Shown here in pieces: positions 8,892 to 17,366 of a stretch of DNA of 64,000 bases (the first letter of the stretch is position 1; each line of letters opens with the position of its first letter). A program made the position numbers and the translations under genes. This DNA comes from Pirellula staleyi DSM 6068 (GTDB lineage: Bacteria; Planctomycetota; Planctomycetia; Pirellulales; Pirellulaceae): assembly GCF_000025185.1 (NCBI RefSeq), contig NC_013720.1:4588001-4652000 (forward strand), given 5' to 3'. The notes beneath the pieces are model-generated. The model did not search any database. It worked only from the letters and a program-made list of their open reading frames with translations, and was not told the DNA's origin.

Positions 8892-11429
8892 CTACTTAGG
8901 ACTTACCGGTGTCACGGTTTTCACTGCAGGGGGCCTGGGAGCTTGCATACGGGTAGAAGCTTCCAGTTCGCGGCGCAGCTGCAGAATCGCCTGATTATCA
9001 GGCCACGCTTGCAGCACCTTCTCCGTGACGGCAAGTGCTTCGCGGAATCGACCACTATCGCGATAGAACACTGCCAAGTAATAGCCATAGTCAAACGCGC
9101 GCGGCTCGAGCAAGTGCGACATCAGGAGAGAATGCTCGGCCTCTTTGTGCCAGCCTTGCAGGTGCTGCGAGAGCCCTAGACGACTCTGCACAATCGCCTC
9201 TGCCGGCACGAGCTGAGCATCCCGCTCGAGCAAGTCGTGCTCGGTGCTACGGAGTTCTTTAGCGCGTGACATTTTCGCGCGAACGCTCGTTTCGAGCGCT
9301 GCCGTCGATTCATTCGGTTTCGCGTTTTGGCTCACAAGCGTTTGGAGTTCCTCGGCGGCATCTTGTGCTTGACGCTCGAGGAGTGACGCGAGATTGGCAC
9401 GAGCGCCGCGAGATCCTGGCTCAAGGCGAATTGCAGTTTCATAAGCTGCAATCGCCGCCTCGGGATCGCCGAGCGACTCTTCCAGCACACCCATCATGAT
9501 GTGAGCGCCACCGCTATCGCTGCCGGTCATCAGCGCGTCGCGATACTCCGCGAGTGCTTTGGCAAAACTCTCGCGTTCAGCGGCATTGAAGTTTTGCAGC
9601 GATACCGACGACAGAACGCGAGCAGCCTCGGTTCTCACCAGTCGCGAGGGGTCGCTCAGCAGCGGCGTTAGCGCGGCGAGTTGTACGTCGGTTGTTGCCT
9701 GCTGTAACGCCACTACCGCTGCCGCGCGGACTTCCGATTTCTCATCGGCAAGCATCTTGCGGATGATCTTCTCAACGTCCTTGCCTTGCGAAATAAAGTT
9801 GCCAAGCTCCATAGCAAGTGTTGCGCGTACGATCGCAGGAACTTCGCGCTGCTCGGCCAGTTCCATCAACTTCTGGGGGGCATCGGGCGCGAGTGTACGA
9901 GCGGCGTCAAGCGCCGTGGCATAATGCGCAGGCTGCTTACGATCGGGGCCATACCACTTGCTGATTTGCTTATCGGCCCACGTATTGAGCCTCGTAATTT
10001 CCGCGGCCACTTCTTTCTCGCCGCCACGCGACTTGGCTAGCAAATGAGCATACGATTCGCTCCGTGTTGCCAATTTGCTTTGCGCCACTTTGGCATCACT
10101 CACGTGGCAACTGACGCACGCATTCGGGGTCCCGAGTTGCAGGCTCAAATCGGGGCGTGGCACGCGCAAACTGTGATCGCGGCGGGGATCGACCGCCATG
10201 TAAGTGGTCTCAGGCATGTGACAGTTCACACACGATGCGCCAGAGGAACCTTCCGGGTGATGATGGTGCGCGAATGTGTCGTACTTACCCGATGGATGCT
10301 GATGGCAACTCGTGCAGAGTTTGTTCCCCTCGAACTTTAGCTTTCCCGAGTGAGGCTGATGGCAATCGGTGCAGCGGATTCCTTTGTGGAACATCTTGCT
10401 CTGCACAAACGAGCCGTATTCGTACACTTCATCTTCGATCTGGCCATCGGCGTGGTACATCGTTTCGGCGAGTACTTCGTTGGCAAAAAAGTCGTGGAAG
10501 TTGCAATCAGCAGTGTGACCACCTGCGAGGGTACGACGGCGCGAATGACACGGCGCGCAAGCTTCGACTTGCGGAATGTTGCTGGTCGATTTCAGCTCGG
10601 CGAGACCGTAGCCCCGTTTGCGATCCCAAAACAGCGAATGAGAATTGGCCAGTTCAACGTGCACACTTCCGGGGCCATGACATGCTTCGCAGCCGACGTT
10701 GATATCGCTCCAACTGGTATGGTAGCTGGCGGTCGCAACATCGAAGTTCTTTTGCAGGTTCGTCGAGTGACAGTCAGCGCACATGCTGTTCCACCGCTGT
10801 GCCGAACCGGTCCAGTGCAGCTGATCTCCCGGCGGCAATTTACTAGCAACGTCGGGGGGATCGAGATGGAACCATTTCTTTTTCTTCGTGTCCCACGATA
10901 CGCGCAGCACTTGCAGTCGCCCGACTTCATTTTCTTTGAGCTCGGGCGAACGATCAAACTCCACCATGTACTGCTGCAGCGGATCGATACCAAGCACGTA
11001 CTTGATCTCGAAATCGGCAAGTTCACCCTCGGGACCTTCCGTGTTGATGAAGTACTTGCCGTCGCGCATGAACATCGTCGACGTAATGCCGTAATGTTCG
11101 AGCTTCGCGCCACTAAAATCGCCGATCACCTTATCGGGAGTGGCCCGATCCATCGCCAAATCGTGATGCGATCCGAGCCAGTCTTTGTGCTCCCCTTGAT
11201 GGCAACTGATGCACGACTGAGTTCCTACGAAGGTGGCTTTCGTTGTTTCTGGAACCGCCATCCAGTAGTCGGCAAAAATGGCGCTAAGGCCTGCTAAAAT
11301 CGCTCCCAGCACGCTGAGCAGAATCCACGCTCGCTGCGTGAAATGGGGAAAGCTCCAGCCCGGTTTGGGGGTCGAATCGCCCGCCGAATCAGCCGATTTG
11401 CTGGACTTTTTGGAGCTTCGCTGAGACAT
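8892..11429 (-). CDS. Eight-haem cytochrome c with HEAT and TPR tail
   Basis: An 845-residue protein with a transmembrane anchor (about 35-57) and eight CXXCH haem sites, with first Cys at about 73, 217, 247, 291, 353, 372, 400 and 438. The arrangement resembles the cytochrome c-554/NrfA-like multihaem families. After the last haem come HEAT-like helices (about 515-600) and TPR units (about 625-830), probably docking partner proteins outside the membrane. I expect a periplasmic electron-transfer role, possibly in nitrogen or sulfur oxyanion chemistry, but no catalytic partner lies nearby. The ATG at 11429 gives a short Ser/Lys-rich cytoplasmic start before the anchor; longer in-frame starts would run into the divergent Nudix gene. 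Confidence 0.85.
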   Translation of the reverse strand: MSQRSSKKSSKSADSAGDSTPKPGWSFPHFTQRAWILLSVLGAILAGLSAIFADYWMAVPETTKATFVGTQSCISCHQGEHKDWLGSHHDLAMDRATPDKVIGDFSGAKLEHYGITSTMFMRDGKYFINTEGPEGELADFEIKYVLGIDPLQQYMVEFDRSPELKENEVGRLQVLRVSWDTKKKKWFHLDPPDVASKLPPGDQLHWTGSAQRWNSMCADCHSTNLQKNFDVATASYHTSWSDINVGCEACHGPGSVHVELANSHSLFWDRKRGYGLAELKSTSNIPQVEACAPCHSRRRTLAGGHTADCNFHDFFANEVLAETMYHADGQIEDEVYEYGSFVQSKMFHKGIRCTDCHQPHSGKLKFEGNKLCTSCHQHPSGKYDTFAHHHHPEGSSGASCVNCHMPETTYMAVDPRRDHSLRVPRPDLSLQLGTPNACVSCHVSDAKVAQSKLATRSESYAHLLAKSRGGEKEVAAEITRLNTWADKQISKWYGPDRKQPAHYATALDAARTLAPDAPQKLMELAEQREVPAIVRATLAMELGNFISQGKDVEKIIRKMLADEKSEVRAAAVVALQQATTDVQLAALTPLLSDPSRLVRTEAARVLSSVSLQNFNAAERESFAKALAEYRDALMTGSDSGGAHIMMGVLEESLGDPEAAIAAYETAIRLEPGSRGARANLASLLERQAQDAAEELQTLVSQNAKPNESTAALETSVRAKMSRAKELRSTEHDLLERDAQLVPAEAIVQSRLGLSQHLQGWHKEAEHSLLMSHLLEPRAFDYGYYLAVFYRDSGRFREALAVTEKVLQAWPDNQAILQLRRELEASTRMQAPRPPAVKTVTPVSPK

Positions 11430-11717
11430 CAATCCACAATGCGCCTGGCTCGCCCGGGAGCGGGGGAGCCTGAGAGGTTTTTCGAACATTTCGCGTCGCA
11501 GGGGCAGTATATCAACAGCTGCGTGCAACTTCATGATGAAGTCCGCTGAAGATCGCTGATTGGACGAATTTTCCTCGCGCTGCGGGCGCTGCCGCGACCG
11601 GTGGAAGGGGAGCTCTCGCGGCGGTATACTCCCGCCACACCACGCAGCGACGCTTGCGCGGTTTTTCGTCCGATGATCCGCCGGCGTGCGCGATTGAATT
11701 TCTTCAGGAGGCTGTCT
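11430..11717. other. Divergent intergenic region, cytochrome / Nudix
   Basis: A 288-base region that should hold the promoters of both flanking genes. I see no strong symmetrical site or consensus promoter in it. Confidence 0.4.
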
Positions 11718-12335
11718 GTGTCCAGCATTGCAACCGAACATGTGCTCGTGGTTCCTCGAATCGTGTTCCAAGGACTCGGACACTTCCAAGGCTTCTCGGG
11801 CGAAGTCGATCGCTATCTCGAAGGTCTCCTCGATCCCGCTGTCACGAGCTACCGTCCGCGCAGTGCCATGGAGCAAGACCCCAGCTTCAAGCAGCTGATT
11901 CCTTACGTCATTTTCCGCTATCGCGATGTAGCTGGCAGCTGGCATTTGTTCCAGTACACGCGCGGTAAAGGGCAGGGGGAAAAACGGCTCCATGCCAAGC
12001 GAAGCATCGGCATCGGCGGGCATATCTCGTCGGACGATGCCAGCTGCAGCAATCCTTACGCCGAAGGGATGCGTCGCGAATTGGCCGAAGAAGTGAACAT
12101 CGATACCCCTTACACTGCATCACTTGTCGGACTGATTAACGACGACCAGTCCGAGGTCGGTAAAGTGCACCTCGGAGTCGTCCACTTCTTCGACGTCACT
12201 TCGCCGAGCGTTACGCCGCGTGAAGAGGATCTGCTCGATGCTGGTTTCCGGCCTCTTGCTGAAATCCAAGCGATGGCTGCGGAATACGAAACCTGGTCGC
12301 AGATTTGTCTTGAAGCGCTTTTTCCGAAGGGATAG
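11718..12335 (+). CDS. Nudix hydrolase
   Basis: A 205-residue Nudix protein. The core signature is GIGGHISSDD followed after a short insertion by RRELAEEVNI (about residues 96-128); the REL-x-EE part that binds metal is intact, while the first half of the Nudix box is longer than the consensus. The family hydrolyses nucleoside diphosphate derivatives; the substrate is not predictable here. The GTG at 11718 was chosen because a perfect AGGAGG lies six bases upstream; longer in-frame versions lack this. The gene is 80 bases upstream of the sugar isomerase-like gene and could be co-transcribed with it. Confidence 0.85.
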   Translation: MSSIATEHVLVVPRIVFQGLGHFQGFSGEVDRYLEGLLDPAVTSYRPRSAMEQDPSFKQLIPYVIFRYRDVAGSWHLFQYTRGKGQGEKRLHAKRSIGIGGHISSDDASCSNPYAEGMRRELAEEVNIDTPYTASLVGLINDDQSEVGKVHLGVVHFFDVTSPSVTPREEDLLDAGFRPLAEIQAMAAEYETWSQICLEALFPKG

Positions 12336-12415
12336 TGCGCGGATATCAGCGGCAATAAACGCGCACCAGAACCCTCCATTTTTGAACGTCTCCACTTTCC
12401 CAGGAGCAACGACCG

Positions 12416-13330
12416 ATGACCGGACTGCCTTCTCATTACGGACTGACGCGCCGTAGCGCTATCACCGCCGCTGTCGCTGCGACAGCAGGTGCCATGTTCA
12501 CCGGCACTTCCACTGTGCAAGCTGATGAAATTGCTATCGATCCTCAGTGGAAAATCACCAAGGGAAACATCAACCAATCGGTTGTGCACTGGTGCTACGA
12601 TCCGATGACGGTAGAAGAACTGGCCATCGCCGCTGCTGCGATGGGCGTGAAGAGTGTCGAACTCGTCGATCCACAGTCGTGGCCGATTCTGAAGAAGCAT
12701 GGCCTCACCTGCGCCATCGCCAGCAGCCATGGATTTGTGCGAGGCTGGAACGACAAAGCGAATCACGACTTTTGCCGCGAAAAGATCAATGCATCACTCG
12801 CTGCAGCGGTCGATTTTGGTTGCCCCAGCGTGATCACCTTCTCGGGCATGCGCGGCAATCTGACCGACGAAGAAGGGAAGGCCAACATGGTCGAAGGGAT
12901 CAAAACGATCATCGGCCAGTTCGAGAAAAACAAAATCAATCTCTGCATCGAGCCGCTTAATACGCGCGTCGACATCGAGATGAAAGGGCACCCTGGCTAT
13001 CAGTGCGACACGGTGGAGTGGGCTGTCGATGTCATCAAAGCAGTCGGCTCACCCAACCTCAAGATTTTGTTCGATGTCTACCATACCCAGATCATGGAAG
13101 GGGACGTCATCACCCGGCTGAAGCTCTACAAAGATTTCATCGGGCACTATCACACGGCAGGTGTCCCTGGGCGTAACGAGCTCGACGACAACCAAGAGGT
13201 GAACTATCCCGCAATCATGAAGGCGATTGCCGAAACGGGATACAAGGGCTTTGTGGGTCAGGAATACATCCCGACCTGGAAAGACAAAGTCGCTTCGCTC
13301 CGTCACGGCGTGAAGCTGTGCGACGTTTGA
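12416..13330 (+). CDS. Tat-exported hydroxypyruvate-isomerase-like TIM-barrel protein
   Basis: A 304-residue member of the xylose isomerase-like TIM-barrel (AP endonuclease 2) superfamily. A twin-arginine signal (LTRRSAITAAVAA) leads into the mature barrel. The motifs CIEPLNTRVD, LFDVYHTQIMEGD, GHYHTAGVPGRNE and GFVGQEYIP fit hydroxypyruvate isomerase (Hyi) relatives, with the Glu, Asp and His residues that bind metal. Export is unusual for the enzyme but common for planctomycete paralogues, so the true substrate may be an extracellular sugar derivative. AGGAGC precedes the ATG by about eight bases. Confidence 0.85.
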   Translation: MTGLPSHYGLTRRSAITAAVAATAGAMFTGTSTVQADEIAIDPQWKITKGNINQSVVHWCYDPMTVEELAIAAAAMGVKSVELVDPQSWPILKKHGLTCAIASSHGFVRGWNDKANHDFCREKINASLAAAVDFGCPSVITFSGMRGNLTDEEGKANMVEGIKTIIGQFEKNKINLCIEPLNTRVDIEMKGHPGYQCDTVEWAVDVIKAVGSPNLKILFDVYHTQIMEGDVITRLKLYKDFIGHYHTAGVPGRNELDDNQEVNYPAIMKAIAETGYKGFVGQEYIPTWKDKVASLRHGVKLCDV

Positions 13331-13382
13331 GCAAACAGGCTCACGATTATTAGCGTTTAGAAAGTCCGTTTGGCAGTTGCCA

Positions 13383-15962
13383 TTAATCGAGCGACTGCCA
13401 GCGGAGCCGTAAGCTGCTGAGAACCACCGAAACGCTGCTGAGACCCATTGCAGCAGCGGCGAAAGCAGGGGGGAGCGCGATTCCGAAGATCGGAATGAAA
13501 ACCCCAGCTGCCATTGGGACAAGAATCAGGTTGTACGAAAAAGCCCACAGCACATTTTCTTTAACAATGCGCCGAGCGAGTCGCGCCAGTTTAATCGCAC
13601 GGGCAACTTGCCCTAGCTCTCCTCGAAACAGCACCAAATCGGCCGACTGACGAGCGACATCCACCGCCGTGCTAACAGCAATGCCGAGATCGGCTGCTGC
13701 CAAAGCAGGAGCGTCGTTGATTCCATCCCCCACCATCGCCACCACTTCGCCGCGCGAACGTCGAGCGGCAATTTCCGCAAGCTTCTCTTCCGGACGAACA
13801 CCGCCGCGCACATCGTCGATCCCCACACGCGCCGCTAGTTCTTCAGCAGCCGACTGAGTATCGCCCGAGAGGAGCGCAACGCGAAGTCCACTCGCTTTCA
13901 GCGCCGCAATCGCTTCTTTGCATCCTGGCTGAAGCTGCTCAACCGCTTCGATCGATCCGAGATAGCGATTTCCAATCGCCACATGACAGCGCAGCTTGGC
14001 GGTGAAGCTGGTTGATTCCGAACTCTGCAAATTGTCGTCAACCACAGGTTCGACATCGATTCCATGCGCCGACAACAGAGAACGCTTACCGACGAGCACA
14101 CGCTCGCCACGAACCATGCCTTCCACACCTTCTCCAGCGACCGCGCGGACTTGCTGCGCGATATCGCAGGAAACTTTATCGGCAGTCGCTTTGGCAACAA
14201 TGGCTCGCGCGAGTGGATGACTGCTGAGCCGCTCGATGGCGGAAGCTACCGCCAGAAGTTCCGTCGTCGAGCTGCCCGGCGCAGCCTTGATCGCGCACAC
14301 TTCAGGAAGCGCGAGGCTGAGAGTCCCCGTCTTGTCGAAAACGACCGTGGTGATCTTTCCCGCTTGCTCGATGGCGGCGGCATTCTTCAGCAAAACACCT
14401 TCACGAGCTCCGCGCCCGGCAGCCACCATCATCGCCAGTGGGGCAGCAAGACCGAGTGCACAAGGGCAGGCAACCACCAGCACCGAAGTGGCGCGAATCA
14501 ACGAGTTTTGCCACGTACTGCCGGGAATAAAGAACCACACGATGAACGTGAGAAGTCCCGCGGCGAGTAGAGCCGGTGTGAACCACGCGACAACTTGATC
14601 AGCCAGACGCTGCAGCTTCGACTTCGAGAACTGCATCTCTTCGACCAATTGGGTGAGCTTCGCGACACGAGAGTCGCCACGAGCGCTACGAACTTCAGCC
14701 GTCAGTGATTGGTCGAGATTCACACTTCCGGCGAGCAGCAGATCGCCGGGTCGCTTCTCGACCGGCATCGACTCCCCCGTGAGCCACGCTTCACTTGTGC
14801 TGCTTTGTCCCTCGATGACGGTGGCATCGAGCGGCACGCTCGCGCCGGGCTGGATGACAATCGTCTCTCCCACCTGAACCTGCGAGGAAGGAACTTCCAC
14901 AAGCTGACCAGCACGAAGCACAAGCGTGACTTGCGGTAGCAGCGATGAAAGTCCTGTCACTGATTCCGAGGCCTGCTCGCGGAACTTCGCCTCTAAATAG
15001 CGACCGACCGTAACGAGCGCCAAGATTGTCGCCGCATCGCCGAGCCCCATCCCATGTCCATGCGCCAACGTCTCATAAAGTCCGAGCCCAAACGCGGCTG
15101 TTCCACCGAGGACAATATGGGTATCCATGTTGAGCGAACGGGCGGCAAGACTTCTCCAAGCACTTTGGTAGAACGGCCAACCGATCACCACCTGCAAGAG
15201 GCTCGCCAGCAGCACTAAAATTGCGGTAATTGCAGTTGCTGCAGTGGGAGCGACACTTGGCGAGAACCAACTTCGCGCTATCGATTGGCCGTAGTTTTCG
15301 AGCACCAGAACCGCTGCGGTCAAAACAATCGAAATGATCATTTGCCGGCGCCATTGAAGGGTTTCCTCATGAGCGCGCGATTGACCGGTCGCTGCGTGGT
15401 TAGAAGTTTCGTCGACAATCGAAGCCTGGTAGCCAGCGGCAGTGACAGCCGCTGTGAGTGTTTCGCCAAGCAGGGGGCGGTGACTTGTGATCCGTGCTTG
15501 ATTCGAAGCGAAGTCGACTTCGACTTTCTCAACACCCGGCACACGGGCGAGCGACTGCTCGACACGTGCGACGCAACTGCTGCAGTGCATACCAGAAACC
15601 GAGAGCCGAACGGAAGTCTCGCCAGATGCTGGACGTTCCTCGACTGGAGTTGTCTGGAGAGTAGGTGTCGGTGGATTTGAGGGGGCAAGACCTAGCTGTA
15701 ACAGTTGCGGCTGTTGCGCTGGAGCAGATTTTTGAGAGGTCGACAACTGGGGGGCATCGAGCATCGCGAAGCCTGCTTGCTCAATTGCGCTACGAAGTTG
15801 TTCACGGGGCGGAGCATCTCCTCGAGTGTCGAGTCGGACCGTTCCGGTCTCCAGTTCCACGTCGACATGCTCAACTCCTGGCAACACGGAGAGCGCAGCG
15901 GTCACTTGCTTTACGCAATGGCCACATGTCAGCCCATCGACGCCAAACGTAAGATTCGCCAT
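13383..15962 (-). CDS. copA: Copper-transporting P1B-type ATPase
   Basis: An 859-residue heavy-metal ATPase that exports Cu(I) at the cost of ATP. Two N-terminal metal-binding domains carry GLTCGHC (about residues 10-16) and GMHCSSC (about 121), separated by a Pro/Gln-rich linker. The core has the transmembrane metal site ACPCALG, phosphorylation motif DKTGTLS, the SSHPLA nucleotide-binding motif and GDGINDAP. The last helix ends with GLSSVSVVLSSLRL, typical of Cu(I) rather than Zn pumps. The ATG at 15962 fits a promoter with TATAAT at 15972-15977, giving almost no leader. It is divergent from the CinA-like gene; I see no CopY/CueR-type regulator next to it. Confidence 0.93.
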   Translation of the reverse strand: MANLTFGVDGLTCGHCVKQVTAALSVLPGVEHVDVELETGTVRLDTRGDAPPREQLRSAIEQAGFAMLDAPQLSTSQKSAPAQQPQLLQLGLAPSNPPTPTLQTTPVEERPASGETSVRLSVSGMHCSSCVARVEQSLARVPGVEKVEVDFASNQARITSHRPLLGETLTAAVTAAGYQASIVDETSNHAATGQSRAHEETLQWRRQMIISIVLTAAVLVLENYGQSIARSWFSPSVAPTAATAITAILVLLASLLQVVIGWPFYQSAWRSLAARSLNMDTHIVLGGTAAFGLGLYETLAHGHGMGLGDAATILALVTVGRYLEAKFREQASESVTGLSSLLPQVTLVLRAGQLVEVPSSQVQVGETIVIQPGASVPLDATVIEGQSSTSEAWLTGESMPVEKRPGDLLLAGSVNLDQSLTAEVRSARGDSRVAKLTQLVEEMQFSKSKLQRLADQVVAWFTPALLAAGLLTFIVWFFIPGSTWQNSLIRATSVLVVACPCALGLAAPLAMMVAAGRGAREGVLLKNAAAIEQAGKITTVVFDKTGTLSLALPEVCAIKAAPGSSTTELLAVASAIERLSSHPLARAIVAKATADKVSCDIAQQVRAVAGEGVEGMVRGERVLVGKRSLLSAHGIDVEPVVDDNLQSSESTSFTAKLRCHVAIGNRYLGSIEAVEQLQPGCKEAIAALKASGLRVALLSGDTQSAAEELAARVGIDDVRGGVRPEEKLAEIAARRSRGEVVAMVGDGINDAPALAAADLGIAVSTAVDVARQSADLVLFRGELGQVARAIKLARLARRIVKENVLWAFSYNLILVPMAAGVFIPIFGIALPPAFAAAAMGLSSVSVVLSSLRLRWQSLD

Positions 15963-15971
15963 AGTGTTTTC

Positions 15972-15999
15972 ATTATACGGTAGTCGGGCAACCTGTCGG
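15972..15999 (-). promoter_or_regulatory. Probable promoter of the copper ATPase gene
   Basis: On the minus strand, a perfect TATAAT (15977-15972) lies nine bases before the ATG, and CCGACA (15999-15994), a four-of-six match to the -35 consensus, stands 16 bases further up. Transcription would start at or within about three bases of the ATG. No palindromic copper-regulator site is evident. Confidence 0.5.
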
Positions 16000-16028
16000 C
16001 TGGGCGATTTTGACGAAGGATACAGCGA

Positions 16029-17276
16029 ATGCGGGCGGAAGTGATCTCGATCGGCGACGAAATGACCAGCGGGCAGCGACTCGACACCAACAGCCAATGG
16101 CTGAGCGAGCGGCTCGGTGAACTGGGTATTCCAGTCGCCTTTCATACGACAGTTGCCGACAACTTGGCCGACAACATTCAGGTGTTTCGTATCGCCTCCG
16201 AGCGTGCCGATATCGTGATTAGCTCCGGTGGACTGGGACCAACAGCCGACGACTTAACGCGGCAAGCGATCGCTGCAATGGCTGGTGTGGAACTCGTCGA
16301 GTTTCCGGAAGCCCTGGCCCATATCGAGGGGATGTTTGCCCGGCGCAAACGCGCGATGCCCCCCTCGAATCGCGTTCAGGCACTCTTCCCACTCGGCAGC
16401 CGCATGATCCACAATCCCCATGGCTCTGCCCCCGGGATCGACTTTGCTCTTCCTCGTGACGAGCGCGAGCCAGCTCGGATCTTCGCGCTACCCGGTGTGC
16501 CTGCCGAAATGAAGGAGATGTGGGAAGGGACCGTACGCAGTGAACTTCAAAAGCTCACTGGCGGCGGGAAAGTGATTTGTCACTATCGCGTGAAATGCTT
16601 TGGCGTCGGGGAGAGCGATCTCGAGCAGATGTTGCCCGACATTATCCGTCGGGGTCGTGTCCCCAGTGTCGGCATCACTGTCAGCAAAGCAACAATCACG
16701 TTGCGCATCACAGCCGAAGGTCCTGATGAACAAACGTCGCGCGACTCGATGCGTCCCACCATCGATACGATTCACACCTGCCTCGGCACTTTGGTCTATG
16801 GCTACGAGGATGATGAACTCCAGCATGTGCTCGTGCGCGAACTCACTTCACGGTCGAAGCAACTTGGACTCATTGAGATCGGCACCGGGGGACTCATCAC
16901 CAGTTTGATCAACGATGTTCCTGGTGGTCGAGATGTCTTGCGGTCGAGTGTCATCGCCTCATCGACAAAAGATCTTCTGCCGCTGATCCCGAAGCATTAT
17001 TCGCAGTTCGACTTCGACAGCAGTCACGGACTCGAACAAGCAGCCGAGATGTTCCGCGAGCAAATGCAGGCCGACTACGTATTGCTTGTCGGACCGTTTC
17101 CGCCAAGCTACACCCCGACACAGGCACCAGGACAACTCGATATGGTGCTTGCCTATCGCGATGGAGTTCTCGTGAAATCGGTGCCGCATTCGGGACATCC
17201 CGATATTCTTCGTCCACGTTCTGCTAAGCAAGCGATGAACATGCTGCGGCTGCATCTGCTGGAAACCACGCACTAG
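16029..17276 (+). CDS. cinA: CinA-like protein with a degenerate C-terminal domain
   Basis: A 415-residue CinA homologue. The N-terminal MoaB/MogA-like domain is well conserved: MRAEVISIGDEMTSGQRLDTN, SSGGLGPTADDLTR, the PPSNRVQALFPLGS loop and FALPGVPAEMKEMW. In known CinA proteins this part acts as an ADP-ribose/NMN-related pyrophosphatase and the C-terminal PncC domain as NMN deamidase. Here the PncC-like region (about 275-410) keeps TGGLITSLINDVPG, but the usual AES(C/S)TGG is replaced by IEIGTGG, so the nucleophilic Ser is lost, and the later GIAGP-type motif is not recognisable. It probably retains the first activity and not the second. It is divergent from the copper ATPase gene. Confidence 0.85.
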   Translation: MRAEVISIGDEMTSGQRLDTNSQWLSERLGELGIPVAFHTTVADNLADNIQVFRIASERADIVISSGGLGPTADDLTRQAIAAMAGVELVEFPEALAHIEGMFARRKRAMPPSNRVQALFPLGSRMIHNPHGSAPGIDFALPRDEREPARIFALPGVPAEMKEMWEGTVRSELQKLTGGGKVICHYRVKCFGVGESDLEQMLPDIIRRGRVPSVGITVSKATITLRITAEGPDEQTSRDSMRPTIDTIHTCLGTLVYGYEDDELQHVLVRELTSRSKQLGLIEIGTGGLITSLINDVPGGRDVLRSSVIASSTKDLLPLIPKHYSQFDFDSSHGLEQAAEMFREQMQADYVLLVGPFPPSYTPTQAPGQLDMVLAYRDGVLVKSVPHSGHPDILRPRSAKQAMNMLRLHLLETTH

Positions 17277-17292
17277 CAAATCCGGTATCAAC

Positions 17293-17326
17293 GAAAAGAG
17301 CCACGGCGATATCACGCTGTGGCTCT
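17293..17326 (-). terminator. Intrinsic terminator of the WD40 gene
   Basis: A 12-bp stem with one mismatch (AGAGCCACGGCG at 17297-17308 and CGCTGTGGCTCT at 17315-17326) lies between convergent genes. On the minus strand it is followed by TTTTCGTT, which makes it a terminator for the large WD40 gene or its operon. Confidence 0.7.
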
Positions 17327-17366
17327 GGATCGGTTGATCGTGAGACGGAGATGCTTCCGTCTGGTG

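Noticed and set aside
10350-11297. A 315-codon plus-strand open frame opposite the multihaem cytochrome
   Set aside because: The minus strand carries eight CXXCH motifs in one frame; the antisense frame has no coding signature.
11430-12023. N-terminal extension of the multihaem cytochrome by about 200 codons
   Set aside because: It would overlap the Nudix gene, which has its own AGGAGG site, and has no cytochrome-like content; the start at 11429 precedes the membrane anchor.
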